A DNA stretch of 17,330 nt from SIG454 sp045578465 (GTDB taxonomy: Bacteria > Bacillota > Clostridia > Monoglobales > Monoglobaceae), in NCBI GenBank assembly GCA_045578465.1, contig JAZNKJ010000020.1:1-17330 (forward strand). Reading direction: 5' to 3'. Under the pieces are notes generated by a model that saw nothing but the letters and a program-made list of their open reading frames with translations, was not told the DNA's origin and made no database searches. Position 1 is the stretch's first letter, and each line of letters begins with the position of its first letter. The position numbers and the translations under genes were made by a program. Below are positions 1 to 6,735 of this stretch, piece after piece.

Positions 1-807
1 GCCATTGTAAGCTTTCTTCCCAAGGCGGCAGAAGGCTTTATAAGATATCAGAATTATATCCAGCTCGGTCTTGTAACACTTTTAACTTTCATCGTTCCAA
101 TTATGGTTTACGGGGTGGCATTCTGGCGTAAAACCGATAGGTCAGATGCCGAAGAAATGAGATTTAACAATTTCTCCAAGAAGCTTGTTGGCTTTATTGT
201 TTTAATGGCAATTTCAGGGCAGTTTGTTATGGCTCTTTTAAATCTGCCATTTGGAAAGCTCTTCGGCTCAGGCGAGGGCGGACTTATTCCTCAGACAGGG
301 GGAGAGGTTTTGGTGGCGCTTATTGTTACGGCGTTTCTCCCTGGGGTTTTAGAAGAATTCTGGATGAGAGGTATTGTTTTAAGCGTTTATGAAAGAAGAA
401 GCACTTTTGTTGCAATCGCTTTTACAACAATAATGTTTGCCCTCCTCCACGGAAGCATAACAAAGCTTCCCGGAATTTTGCTTTTGGGCTTTGTTGCGGC
501 GGTTATAACAATTCGGACAAACTCTGTCTACGCGGCAATGCTTTATCATATTATCAATAACGCAACTTCCGTCCTTTTCGGATATTTTGCAATCCACTAT
601 GAGATGGGGGATGTGTTTACCTGGACCTTGGCGGCAATTATGGTTTTGGTTTTCGTTGCATCTTTTACCTGCTTTTTGATTGTTGCGCCAAAGAGAAAGC
701 GAAACAGGTGTAAGGACGAGGGAATGATGCTCCTTAAAAACTTTTTAAGCGTTCCCGTTATCTTGTGTCTTATTGTTGTGTTTTTACAAATGAGATTCAG
801 CGCATAA
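1..807 (+). CDS. CPBP family intramembrane metalloprotease (5' partial)
   Basis: The reading frame is open from base 1, so the N-terminus lies outside the window; an internal ATG at 103 is not a convincing start. The visible 268 residues are strongly hydrophobic with several membrane spans. They carry the three CPBP (Rce1/Abi-like) motifs in order: EEFWMR at bases 352-369 (the EExxxR motif), FALLHG near 436-453, and HIINN near 547-561. These glutamates and histidines are the presumed metal and catalytic residues of this intramembrane protease family. The natural substrate cannot be told from sequence; family members cleave prenylated or membrane-bound peptides or act in bacteriocin self-protection. 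It ends 11 bp before mltG and is probably cotranscribed with it. The family call is firm and the function is open. Confidence 0.88.
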   Translation, partial: AIVSFLPKAAEGFIRYQNYIQLGLVTLLTFIVPIMVYGVAFWRKTDRSDAEEMRFNNFSKKLVGFIVLMAISGQFVMALLNLPFGKLFGSGEGGLIPQTGGEVLVALIVTAFLPGVLEEFWMRGIVLSVYERRSTFVAIAFTTIMFALLHGSITKLPGILLLGFVAAVITIRTNSVYAAMLYHIINNATSVLFGYFAIHYEMGDVFTWTLAAIMVLVFVASFTCFLIVAPKRKRNRCKDEGMMLLKNFLSVPVILCLIVVFLQMRFSA

Positions 808-818
808 GAGGATAAGTT

Positions 819-1844
819 ATGAAAAAATTTATAAACATTTTGAGAAAAAATAAAAAGCCAACAGCCATCCTTGCGGTTATTCTTGCCGCAGCGATAGGCT
901 TTTTGTGCTTTTTTGTAAGTGTTTGCTCGGATATGTTTATAACGGATACAGACGAGGTAGTTTTAATTGATATTCCCGAGGGAGCAGGGGTTAAAAACAT
1001 AACTGACCTTTTGCACGAAGAAGAGGTTTTATCCCATCCCACAGTTTTTCGCATCTATGAAAAGCTCACAAGACGAGGGGTTTATCATAGCGGAGAGCAT
1101 AAATTTTATAAGGGAATGAGCTACGGCGATATACTAAATTCCCTTGAAACCGCAGTGAGCAATAATGTTACAGTAACAATCCCAGAAGGGTATGAACTTA
1201 CACAGATTGCAACTCTTCTTGCGGAAAAAGGCGTTTGCGAAATGAATGCCTTTTTAGAGGCGACAAAAGAGGAGTATCCTGATTTTCCTTATCTTAAAAA
1301 TATACCGAGAAAGGATAATCCATTAGAGGGTTATCTTTTCCCCGATACCTATAACTTTGAAAGAGGACAAGCTCCAAGAAGTGTTGTATACCAGATGCTT
1401 TTGAATTTCCACAGAAAAGCATATACGGCATATATAAACAGCGGTACTGATACAAGTCTTGATGATATAATCATTATGGCATCAATTGTTGAGCGCGAGG
1501 CGGCGAACAGCTCAGAATGGGGCAAGGTTTCTTCTGTATTTTATAACAGACTTAATATAGGAATGAAGCTTCAATCCTGCGCAACAGTCCAGTATATAAT
1601 CAAAGAGAGGAAAGATGTTTTATCCAATGCGGATATAAAAATTGATTCTCCTTATAATACCTATATGTATGAGGGTCTCCCAATTGGGCCAATTGCATCA
1701 CCGGGTCTTGGGGCAATAAAGGCGGCAATCGACCCTGAAAAAACCGGTTACTACTATTTTGCGGCAACCAAAGACGGAAGCCGAAATGTTTTTAGTAGGA
1801 CCGGCGAGGAACATTTAAAGACGGTTAAGGAGCTTCAAAAATGA
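819..1844 (+). CDS. mltG: Endolytic murein transglycosylase MltG (YceG-like)
   Basis: A 341-aa membrane-anchored lytic transglycosylase that cuts nascent glycan strands in the periplasmic-side space and so sets glycan chain length. A short basic cytoplasmic tail is followed by one membrane span at about residues 16-40. A LysM-like region follows at roughly 45-120, and then the YceG catalytic domain. Visible signatures are NPLEGYLFPDTYNF (167-180) and ASIVEREA (221-228). Glu225 aligns with the catalytic glutamate of E. coli MltG (Glu218). The SPYNTYMYEGLPIGPI block (277-292) is also typical. The start is ATG with AGAGG at 807-811. The stop overlaps the next start by 4 bp (ATGA), which suggests translational coupling with trmR. 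The same mltG-trmR order (yrrL-yrrM) is known in Bacillus subtilis. Length and motifs are normal for the family. Confidence 0.95.
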   Translation: MKKFINILRKNKKPTAILAVILAAAIGFLCFFVSVCSDMFITDTDEVVLIDIPEGAGVKNITDLLHEEEVLSHPTVFRIYEKLTRRGVYHSGEHKFYKGMSYGDILNSLETAVSNNVTVTIPEGYELTQIATLLAEKGVCEMNAFLEATKEEYPDFPYLKNIPRKDNPLEGYLFPDTYNFERGQAPRSVVYQMLLNFHRKAYTAYINSGTDTSLDDIIIMASIVEREAANSSEWGKVSSVFYNRLNIGMKLQSCATVQYIIKERKDVLSNADIKIDSPYNTYMYEGLPIGPIASPGLGAIKAAIDPEKTGYYYFAATKDGSRNVFSRTGEEHLKTVKELQK

Positions 1845-2500
1845 GAGATTGGATAGAGGGCGACAATATAAATTATGACTATATTTTAAGGTACATAAGA
1901 GAGACTCTCCCCCAAAGCGAAGGGCTTCTTTTGGAGATGGAGGAATATGCCAAGGAAAAGGGTGTTCCCATTTCTCAGCCTGAAAGTATAAGGCTTTTGG
2001 AGATAATAATTAAGATTGCAAATGCCAAAAGAATTTTAGAGGTGGGAAGCGCAATCGGTTATTCCGCTATAAGAATGAGTAATGCCTCAGGCGGATGCGT
2101 TACCACCATTGAGCTTTCCGACGAAATGGCGGACATAGCGGAAGAAAACATCAAAAAGGCAGGCCTTTCGGATAAAATTACCCTTATCCGTGGAGACGGC
2201 AGAGAGGTTATTCCAAAGATTGAGGGCGAGTTCGACCTTATTTTTATTGATGCAGCCAAAGGACAGTATCAGGAGTTTTTCAATGAAGCAAAACGGCTTT
2301 TGAAAGTGGGCGGAATTCTCATTTCCGACAATGTTTTATTTAAGGGAATGACGGCTACCGACGAGCTTGTTATTCGGCGGAAAATAACAATTGTTAAAAG
2401 GCTTCGTGAGTATCTTACGATGCTTAAAGAAAATAAAGATTTTGCAACGGCCCTTCTCCCCATTGGAGACGGGGTTGCAATCAGTATAAAAGAAAAATAA
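1841..2500 (+). CDS. trmR: SAM-dependent O-methyltransferase, probable tRNA 5-hydroxyuridine methyltransferase TrmR
   Basis: A 219-aa class I methyltransferase of the COG4122 O-methyltransferase family. The SAM-binding motif ILEVGSAIGYSA lies at residues 65-76. The acidic ribose-binding region is VTTIELS (87-93). The metal and substrate loop FIDAAKGQY (135-143) is followed by SDNVL (162-166), which supplies the conserved Asp/Asn ligands. Bacillus subtilis TrmR (YrrM) is 217 aa, sits directly after the mltG homologue, and methylates 5-hydroxyuridine at tRNA position 34 to 5-methoxyuridine; length and context match. The ho5U-forming U32 peptidases (yrrN/yrrO) that follow it in Bacillus are absent here and would have to be encoded elsewhere. 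It overlaps mltG by 4 bp and ends 16 bp before rodA. Alternative: a small-molecule catechol-type O-methyltransferase, which the context makes less likely. Confidence 0.75.
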   Translation: MRDWIEGDNINYDYILRYIRETLPQSEGLLLEMEEYAKEKGVPISQPESIRLLEIIIKIANAKRILEVGSAIGYSAIRMSNASGGCVTTIELSDEMADIAEENIKKAGLSDKITLIRGDGREVIPKIEGEFDLIFIDAAKGQYQEFFNEAKRLLKVGGILISDNVLFKGMTATDELVIRRKITIVKRLREYLTMLKENKDFATALLPIGDGVAISIKEK

Positions 2501-2516
2501 GAAAGGGTGATACTAA

Positions 2517-3641
2517 GTGGCATTTAATGAGCATACCAATATTGATAAGCAGAACATACTCAAAAACTTTGACTTTTTGCTTTTGTTTTTAACGGTTATT
2601 GCCTCTGTTTTTGGTATGGTTATGATTGCAAGCGCCACAGCGTCTCCCGTTAAATATGTATTAGTCCAAGGAGTTGCCCTTGTTTTAGGCCTTGTGGCAA
2701 TTTTTCTTTTAATGATAATTGACTATGAATATCTGGCAAAGCTTAACGGCTGGCTCTATCTTGTATCCCTCGTGCTTCTTATTCTGGTTTTAATCCCAGG
2801 GATTGGAACAAAGGTAAACGGGGCAAGAAGCTGGTTTGACTTCGGAAGCCTTTTAAGTGTTCAGCCATCAGAGTTCGTTAAGCTGTTTTTTGTTATAACC
2901 TTTGCAAAGCATATTTCAGGAACAGGGATGCTCCTAAACAGACCGAGGAATGTTTTCTTCCTCACTCTTCATTTTGGACTTCTTTGCGCCCTGATTCTTC
3001 TTCAACCTGACTTTGGAACGGCGATGGTGTTCTTCTTTATGACCTTTGTTATGCTTTTTGTGGCAGGTCTTGCATGGAAATATATTATTTCCCTTTTTGC
3101 TATCCTTGCGGCGGCAGCGCCACTTGGTTGGTTTTTTGTTTTAAAGCCATATCAGCAGGACAGAATTTTAACATTCCTTAATCCTGAGAGCGACCCTATG
3201 GGAGCAGGATACCATGTTGTCCATTCCAAAACAACAGTAGGCTCAGGTCAGCTTTTCGGCACAGGCCTTTTTGAAGGGGCAAGTCAGTATAACAACTTCC
3301 TTCCTGCAAGGCATACGGATTTTATTTTCTCTGTTGTCTGCGAAGAGCTTGGCTTTATCGGTGCTCTTGCCGTGATTTTACTATTGGTTGCAATTATTGT
3401 CCGAATTGTTTATATAGGGATAAATGCGAGAAACGATTTAGGGAAATATATCTGCATAGGAATTGCGGCAATGTTTACTTTCCATTTAATTGAGAATGTG
3501 GGAATGTGCATAGGGGTTATGCCTGTTACGGGTATACCTCTGCCGTTTTTCAGTTATGGAGGGTCATCCCTTTTAACTAACCTTATTGCCATAGGGCTTG
3601 TTATGAATGTTAAATACCGAAGCAAGATGATAAACTTTTAG
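2517..3641 (+). CDS. rodA: Peptidoglycan glycosyltransferase RodA (SEDS family)
   Basis: A 374-aa polytopic SEDS protein (about 10 membrane segments) that polymerises lipid II into glycan strands with a partner class B PBP during cell elongation. Typical signatures are seen: QPSEFVK (116-122), LQPDFGTAMV (162-171), KPYQQDRI (210-217), FLNPESDPMGAGYHV (220-234) and ARHTDFIFS (264-272). Asp268 is the expected catalytic aspartate. The final block is PVTGIPLPFFSYGGSS (336-351). The stretch ENVGMCIGVMPVTGIPLPF fits RodA better than FtsW or SpoVE, but SEDS paralogues are close enough that FtsW or SpoVE remains possible. No mreBCD or PBP2 gene is nearby to confirm the assignment. Translation begins at GTG (2517) with GAAAGGG at 2501-2507. 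It lies between trmR and trmB in the same operon. Confidence 0.85.
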   Translation: MAFNEHTNIDKQNILKNFDFLLLFLTVIASVFGMVMIASATASPVKYVLVQGVALVLGLVAIFLLMIIDYEYLAKLNGWLYLVSLVLLILVLIPGIGTKVNGARSWFDFGSLLSVQPSEFVKLFFVITFAKHISGTGMLLNRPRNVFFLTLHFGLLCALILLQPDFGTAMVFFFMTFVMLFVAGLAWKYIISLFAILAAAAPLGWFFVLKPYQQDRILTFLNPESDPMGAGYHVVHSKTTVGSGQLFGTGLFEGASQYNNFLPARHTDFIFSVVCEELGFIGALAVILLLVAIIVRIVYIGINARNDLGKYICIGIAAMFTFHLIENVGMCIGVMPVTGIPLPFFSYGGSSLLTNLIAIGLVMNVKYRSKMINF

Positions 3642-3657
3642 ACGGGGCGTGAATTTT

Positions 3658-4296
3658 ATGCGGATGAGAAAAAAGAAACACAGAGAAGAGAGAATTGAAA
3701 ACTGTAAAGAGTTGCTTACAGGGGAATTTGAAAATTTCCGTAGTGATTTTAGAAATCTTTTTGAAAATAAAGAAAATGAAGTTCATATTGAAATAGGCTG
3801 TGGGAAAGGGAAGTTTATAACAGAGCTTGCCGAGAGAAATCCCGAAATTAACTATATCGCAATCGAGAAGAACCTTGATGTTTTAGTTCTGGCTCTTGAA
3901 AAGGTTAAGGCAAAGGGCCTTAAAAATGTTAAGTTTTATGCAGGGGACGCAAGTTTTCTAAATGATATAGACGAGAATAATAAATGCGGAAGAATATACA
4001 TAAATTTCTGCGACCCCTGGAAGAAGACCTATCAGGCAAAAAGACGCCTTACCCACGAGAGGTTTTTAACCGTTTATAAAAGGATATTAAAAAGTGGCGG
4101 CGAGGTGCATTTTAAAACTGACAACAAAGCCCTCTTTGAGTTTTCATTAAACTCCTTCTCGGATTTTGGTTTAAGGCTTAAAAATATCTCATTAGACCTT
4201 CATAATAGCTCCTTTGAGGGAAATATTATGACCGAATATGAAACCCTCTTTTCAGAGGCAGGAAACCCTATTTACAGGTGCGAGGCAGTTTTTTAA
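3658..4296 (+). CDS. trmB: tRNA (guanosine(46)-N7)-methyltransferase TrmB
   Basis: Methylates N7 of G46 in the tRNA variable loop using SAM. The SAM site is HIEIGCGKGKFITELA. The substrate-binding hallmark is INFCDPWKKTYQAKRRLTH, a version of the TrmB NFPDPWPKxxHxKRRL motif with Cys in place of the usual first Pro, and HFKTDN follows it. A GTG at 3649 is in frame, but it sits only 2 bp after the GGGG Shine-Dalgarno (3644-3647). The ATG at 3658 has good spacing (10 bp) and gives the family-typical MRMRKKK N-terminus, so I start there (212 aa). The gene is last in the upstream operon. Only 74 bp separate it from spoIVA, with no stand-alone terminator between them. Confidence 0.95.
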   Translation: MRMRKKKHREERIENCKELLTGEFENFRSDFRNLFENKENEVHIEIGCGKGKFITELAERNPEINYIAIEKNLDVLVLALEKVKAKGLKNVKFYAGDASFLNDIDENNKCGRIYINFCDPWKKTYQAKRRLTHERFLTVYKRILKSGGEVHFKTDNKALFEFSLNSFSDFGLRLKNISLDLHNSSFEGNIMTEYETLFSEAGNPIYRCEAVF

Positions 4297-4303
4297 ATAA
4301 ATA

Positions 4304-4333
4304 ATCATAAAGGGAAAAAGTCCTTCATACAAT
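4304..4333 (+). promoter_or_regulatory. SigE-type sporulation promoter of spoIVA
   Basis: The -10 element is CATACAAT (4326-4333), an exact match to the mother-cell SigE -10 consensus. The -35 element is ATCATAAA (4304-4311), matching the SigE ATA-containing -35. The spacer is 14 bp, the spacing typical of SigE promoters. The predicted start is near 4340, about 30 nt before the spoIVA ATG. spoIVA is a classic SigE-regulon gene in Bacillus and Clostridia, so sequence and context agree. Confidence 0.8.
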
Positions 4334-4364
4334 GTACAAAGTGTAAAAGTACAAGTATGGAGGA
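4321..4364 (+). promoter_or_regulatory. Dyad overlapping the SigE -10 element and the spoIVA ribosome binding site
   Basis: Left arm 4321-4330 (TCCTTCATAC) pairs with right arm 4355-4364 (GTATGGAGGA) in ten contiguous pairs, nine Watson-Crick and one G-U. After a small 2x1 internal loop, TGTAC (4333-4337) pairs with GTACA (4349-4353) around an 11-nt loop. The right arm contains the whole GGAGG Shine-Dalgarno (4359-4363). The left arm contains most of the SigE -10. Five T residues (4366-4370) follow immediately. In read-through RNA from trmB this hairpin would hide the ribosome site or terminate transcription. RNA started at the SigE site (near 4340) lacks the left arm. The pairing is directly visible; the regulatory role is inferred. 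Confidence 0.55.
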
Positions 4365-4370
4365 ATTTTT

Positions 4371-5849
4371 ATGGCGGAATACGGCATTTATCACGATATT
4401 GCCAAGCGAAGCGGCGGCGATGTTTATGTGGGGGTTGTTGGGCCTGTAAGAACCGGGAAATCGACTTTTATAAAACGATTTATGGACCTTATCGTAATCC
4501 CGAACATTGAGAATGAGTATAAAAGGGCAAGGGCGCTGGATGAGCTTCCTCAGAGCGCAGGGGGCAAAATGATTATGACCACCGAGCCGAAATTCATTCC
4601 CAATGAGGCGGTTGGAATAACCATCGGGGACGGAATAAATTTAAAGGTAAGAATGATTGACTGTGTTGGATATATTGTAAACAGCGCAATCGGTCACTTT
4701 GAAAATTCTCTGCCGAGAATGGTTAAAACCCCTTGGGAAGAGGAGCCTATGCCCTTTGCTCAGGCGGCAGAAATGGGTACAAAAAAGGTTATAGATGAGC
4801 ATTCCACCATAGGAATCGTCGTAACCACAGACGGCACTGTAACAGATATTCCGAGAGAGGATTATAAAGAGGCGGAGTCAAGGGTTATAGAGGAGCTTAA
4901 AGCTATAAACAAGCCTTTTGTGGTAATTTTAAATACCAACAATCCTAACTCGGAAAAGGCCTTAAAATGCAAGGAAGAAATTGAAGAGAAATACGGCGTA
5001 TGCGTTCTTCCTCTTAACTGCGCCGAGCTTTCTACGGGGGATATAAGCACAATAATGGAGAAAATTCTTATGGAATTTCCCGTTAAGGAAATCGGCATAA
5101 ATCTCCCAAGCTGGATAACAACACTTAGCGATGACAACTGGCTTAAAAAGCAGATTAAGGAGGATATTATTTCATCCTCTGAAAAGATAGAAAAGGTTTC
5201 TGATATAAAAGTTTTCAGTGAAAGGCTTCTTGCTTCTCCTTATATAGAAAGCGTAAATTATGAAGCCACTGATCTGGGAACGGGAAGTGTTAAACTTAAC
5301 GCCTGCGTTGGAGACGACATTTATTATAAGATAATCCAGGAAGTAACTGGCTTTAATATTGAGGGGCAGAAGGGTCTTATGGAAACCCTTATAAATCTTT
5401 CGCATATTAAGAAGAAATATGAGAAAATTGAGATTGCCTTAGAGGAAGCCAATCGTCAGGGTTATGGAATTGTATCCCCGGGAATTGACGAGCTCACTTT
5501 AAGAGAGCCTGAAATTATGAAGCAGGGAAGCAAATTCGGAATAAGACTCCGTGCCAGCGCTCCCAGCTTGCATATTATCCGCGCCGACATTGAGACTGAG
5601 GTAAATCCTGTTGTGGGAACGGAAAAACAGTCGGAGGAATTGGTTCATTATCTCCTGGAAGAATTTGAAAATGATCCCATTAAAATCTGGGAGTCAAATA
5701 TCTTCGGCAAGTCACTTCATGAGCTTGTTAACGAGGGACTACTCAATAAGCTCAGCCATATGCCGACTGACGCCAGAATGAAGCTCCAGGAGACCCTTTC
5801 AAGAATTATAAACGAGGGCAGCGGAGGACTTATCTGCATAATTTTATAA
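4371..5849 (+). CDS. spoIVA: Stage IV sporulation protein A (spore coat ATPase)
   Basis: A mother-cell cytoskeletal-like ATPase that polymerises irreversibly on the forespore surface as the basement layer of the spore coat. It is anchored by SpoVM and, in Clostridioides, linked through SipL. The 492-aa length equals that of Bacillus subtilis SpoIVA. Walker A is GPVRTGKST (24-32) with Lys30. TTEPKF (70-75) holds the sensor-threonine region. Asp97 in MIDCVGY is the Walker B residue. These positions coincide with those established for B. subtilis. The N-terminal TRAFAC-type GTPase-like ATPase domain is followed by a middle domain and the conserved C-terminal domain ending in GGLICIIL. GGAGG at 4359-4363 fixes the start. 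It is monocistronic: a SigE promoter precedes it and a strong terminator follows. It shows that the organism sporulates or descends from a sporulator. Confidence 0.97.
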   Translation: MAEYGIYHDIAKRSGGDVYVGVVGPVRTGKSTFIKRFMDLIVIPNIENEYKRARALDELPQSAGGKMIMTTEPKFIPNEAVGITIGDGINLKVRMIDCVGYIVNSAIGHFENSLPRMVKTPWEEEPMPFAQAAEMGTKKVIDEHSTIGIVVTTDGTVTDIPREDYKEAESRVIEELKAINKPFVVILNTNNPNSEKALKCKEEIEEKYGVCVLPLNCAELSTGDISTIMEKILMEFPVKEIGINLPSWITTLSDDNWLKKQIKEDIISSSEKIEKVSDIKVFSERLLASPYIESVNYEATDLGTGSVKLNACVGDDIYYKIIQEVTGFNIEGQKGLMETLINLSHIKKKYEKIEIALEEANRQGYGIVSPGIDELTLREPEIMKQGSKFGIRLRASAPSLHIIRADIETEVNPVVGTEKQSEELVHYLLEEFENDPIKIWESNIFGKSLHELVNEGLLNKLSHMPTDARMKLQETLSRIINEGSGGLICIIL

Positions 5850-5886
5850 CATAAAAAGCGGTGGATAAAAAACACCGCTTTTTATG
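5850..5886. terminator. Intrinsic terminator after spoIVA
   Basis: A perfect 14-bp inverted repeat (CATAAAAAGCGGTG at 5850-5863 and its complement at 5873-5886) with a 9-nt loop. The T-run of the right arm serves as tail on the + strand. The symmetrical A/T ends make it usable in both directions. Confidence 0.9.
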
Positions 5887-5908
5887 ATATAAAAAGTATA
5901 AATTATGA

Positions 5909-5937
5909 TTGACACGGGGAAAGCACAATGCTATAAT
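5909..5937 (+). promoter_or_regulatory. Perfect-consensus SigA promoter
   Basis: TTGACA (5909-5914), a 17-bp spacer, then TATAAT (5932-5937). Every consensus base matches. The expected start is near 5944, giving a leader of about 55 nt before the lipoprotein gene. It implies strong vegetative expression of the downstream three-gene unit. Confidence 0.9.
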
Positions 5938-5998
5938 TAAGGTAGAATAAAGGGAATATAACTTTTTTACGGATAAAATATGAAAGAGGGCTTTAAAA

Positions 5999-6487
5999 AT
6001 GAGACTAAAAAAACTTTCCGTTTTTTTACTATCTTTAATCTTAGTTTTGGGGGCGGTTTCCTGCAACCTTAATAAAGAGGTGGCAAACCCGACTCCTGAA
6101 AGTCTTGTGGCGTCTTTTTATACGGCTTGGGAGAAATCTGATGTCAACGCTATTGCAAATCTGACCCACGAAAAGATGTGGGAGGTTGAAGCAAAGAGCG
6201 CTGATGTAAGCGTTGATGAGCTTAAAACCCAGTTTAAGGAAGTCTATGCCGAAGGTGCAGGCTCTACGGTTTATTATAAAATTTTAAGCGTTACTGAATA
6301 TAAGCCTGGGCAGGATGCTTTTGAGGATACATATAAATGGGCCCTTGATCGCTATGAAATGGAAATCGAAGGCTATGCAGTTGTCCGTGTCGCAGTTACC
6401 TATGACAACGGCGAACCTGTTACCGAAGATATGGGAATTATAAAGCTTGATAAGTCCTGGTATGCAAAGGATTTATTGGGAATTTAA
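5999..6487 (+). CDS. Small secreted lipoprotein, NTF2/DUF4878-like fold suspected
   Basis: A 162-aa protein of unassigned function. Its N-terminus has a lipoprotein signal: a basic start (MRLKK), a hydrophobic core and a lipobox A-V-S-C with the lipidated Cys at residue 22. It should therefore be anchored on the outer face of the membrane. After a short linker, TPESLVASFYTAWEKSDVNA (32-51) opens with a helix and a small-residue pattern typical of NTF2-like or DUF4878 domains. An alpha+beta domain of about 120 residues follows and ends in DKSWYAKDLLGI, where family members often show a W-plus-aromatic terminal strand. The fold assignment is from pattern recognition only. The start is ATG with AGAGGG at 5985-5990. 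It is first in the operon with the mini membrane protein and the kinase-like protein, so it may be the extracellular component of that unit. Confidence 0.85.
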   Translation: MRLKKLSVFLLSLILVLGAVSCNLNKEVANPTPESLVASFYTAWEKSDVNAIANLTHEKMWEVEAKSADVSVDELKTQFKEVYAEGAGSTVYYKILSVTEYKPGQDAFEDTYKWALDRYEMEIEGYAVVRVAVTYDNGEPVTEDMGIIKLDKSWYAKDLLGI

Positions 6488-6500
6488 CGGAGGGATAAAG

Positions 6501-6671
6501 ATGCTTAAAGAAATGAGCCGATATATTGGGAAAAGCGAAAACAGAAAAGTGTTAATCGGTTTAATTGCGGTTTTAATCGCAATTGCGGCGGCAACTATAA
6601 GCATTTTGGTCTTTCTGGACAGAGGCAGAAAAAAGGAAGAAGAAATTTCCGAAGAATGCTTTGCCGAATAA
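6501..6671 (+). CDS. 56-aa single-pass membrane protein, function unknown
   Basis: I do not recognise a family. The start at ATG 6501 is set by GGAGGG at 6489-6494; an upstream in-frame ATG (6447) would overlap the lipoprotein gene and lacks a ribosome site. Residues 1-16 are polar and basic (MLKEMSRYIGKSENRK). Residues 17-39 form one strong membrane span rich in Ile, Leu and Ala. Residues 40-56 begin with a basic stretch (DRGRKK) and end acidic (EEEISEECFAE). The gene starts 13 bp after the lipoprotein gene and precedes the kinase-like gene, which makes it a candidate linker between an outside lipoprotein and a cytoplasmic partner. That link is inference. The ribosome site and tight spacing make it likely to be a real gene. 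Confidence 0.75.
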   Translation: MLKEMSRYIGKSENRKVLIGLIAVLIAIAAATISILVFLDRGRKKEEEISEECFAE

Positions 6672-6683
6672 ATAATATAAAAG

Positions 6684-6714
6684 ATAATGCCACAGAAAAA
6701 CTCTGTGGCGTTAT
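6684..6714. other. Intercistronic stem-loop before the kinase-like gene
   Basis: GCCACAG (6689-6695) pairs with CTGTGGC (6703-6709) around a 7-nt loop. ATAA/TTAT flanks and one G-U pair extend the stem to 12 bp. No T-run follows on the + strand, so it is not a canonical terminator for the operon. It ends 6 nt before the AAGGAG ribosome site (6721-6726) of the next gene. Attenuator, RNA-processing or mRNA-stability roles are all possible. Confidence 0.6.
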
Positions 6715-6735
6715 ATGTATAAGGAGCCTGCGGTT

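Noticed and set aside
6447..6500. Earlier start for the 56-aa membrane protein
   Set aside because: It would overlap the end of the lipoprotein gene and lacks a ribosome site; GGAGGG directly precedes ATG 6501.
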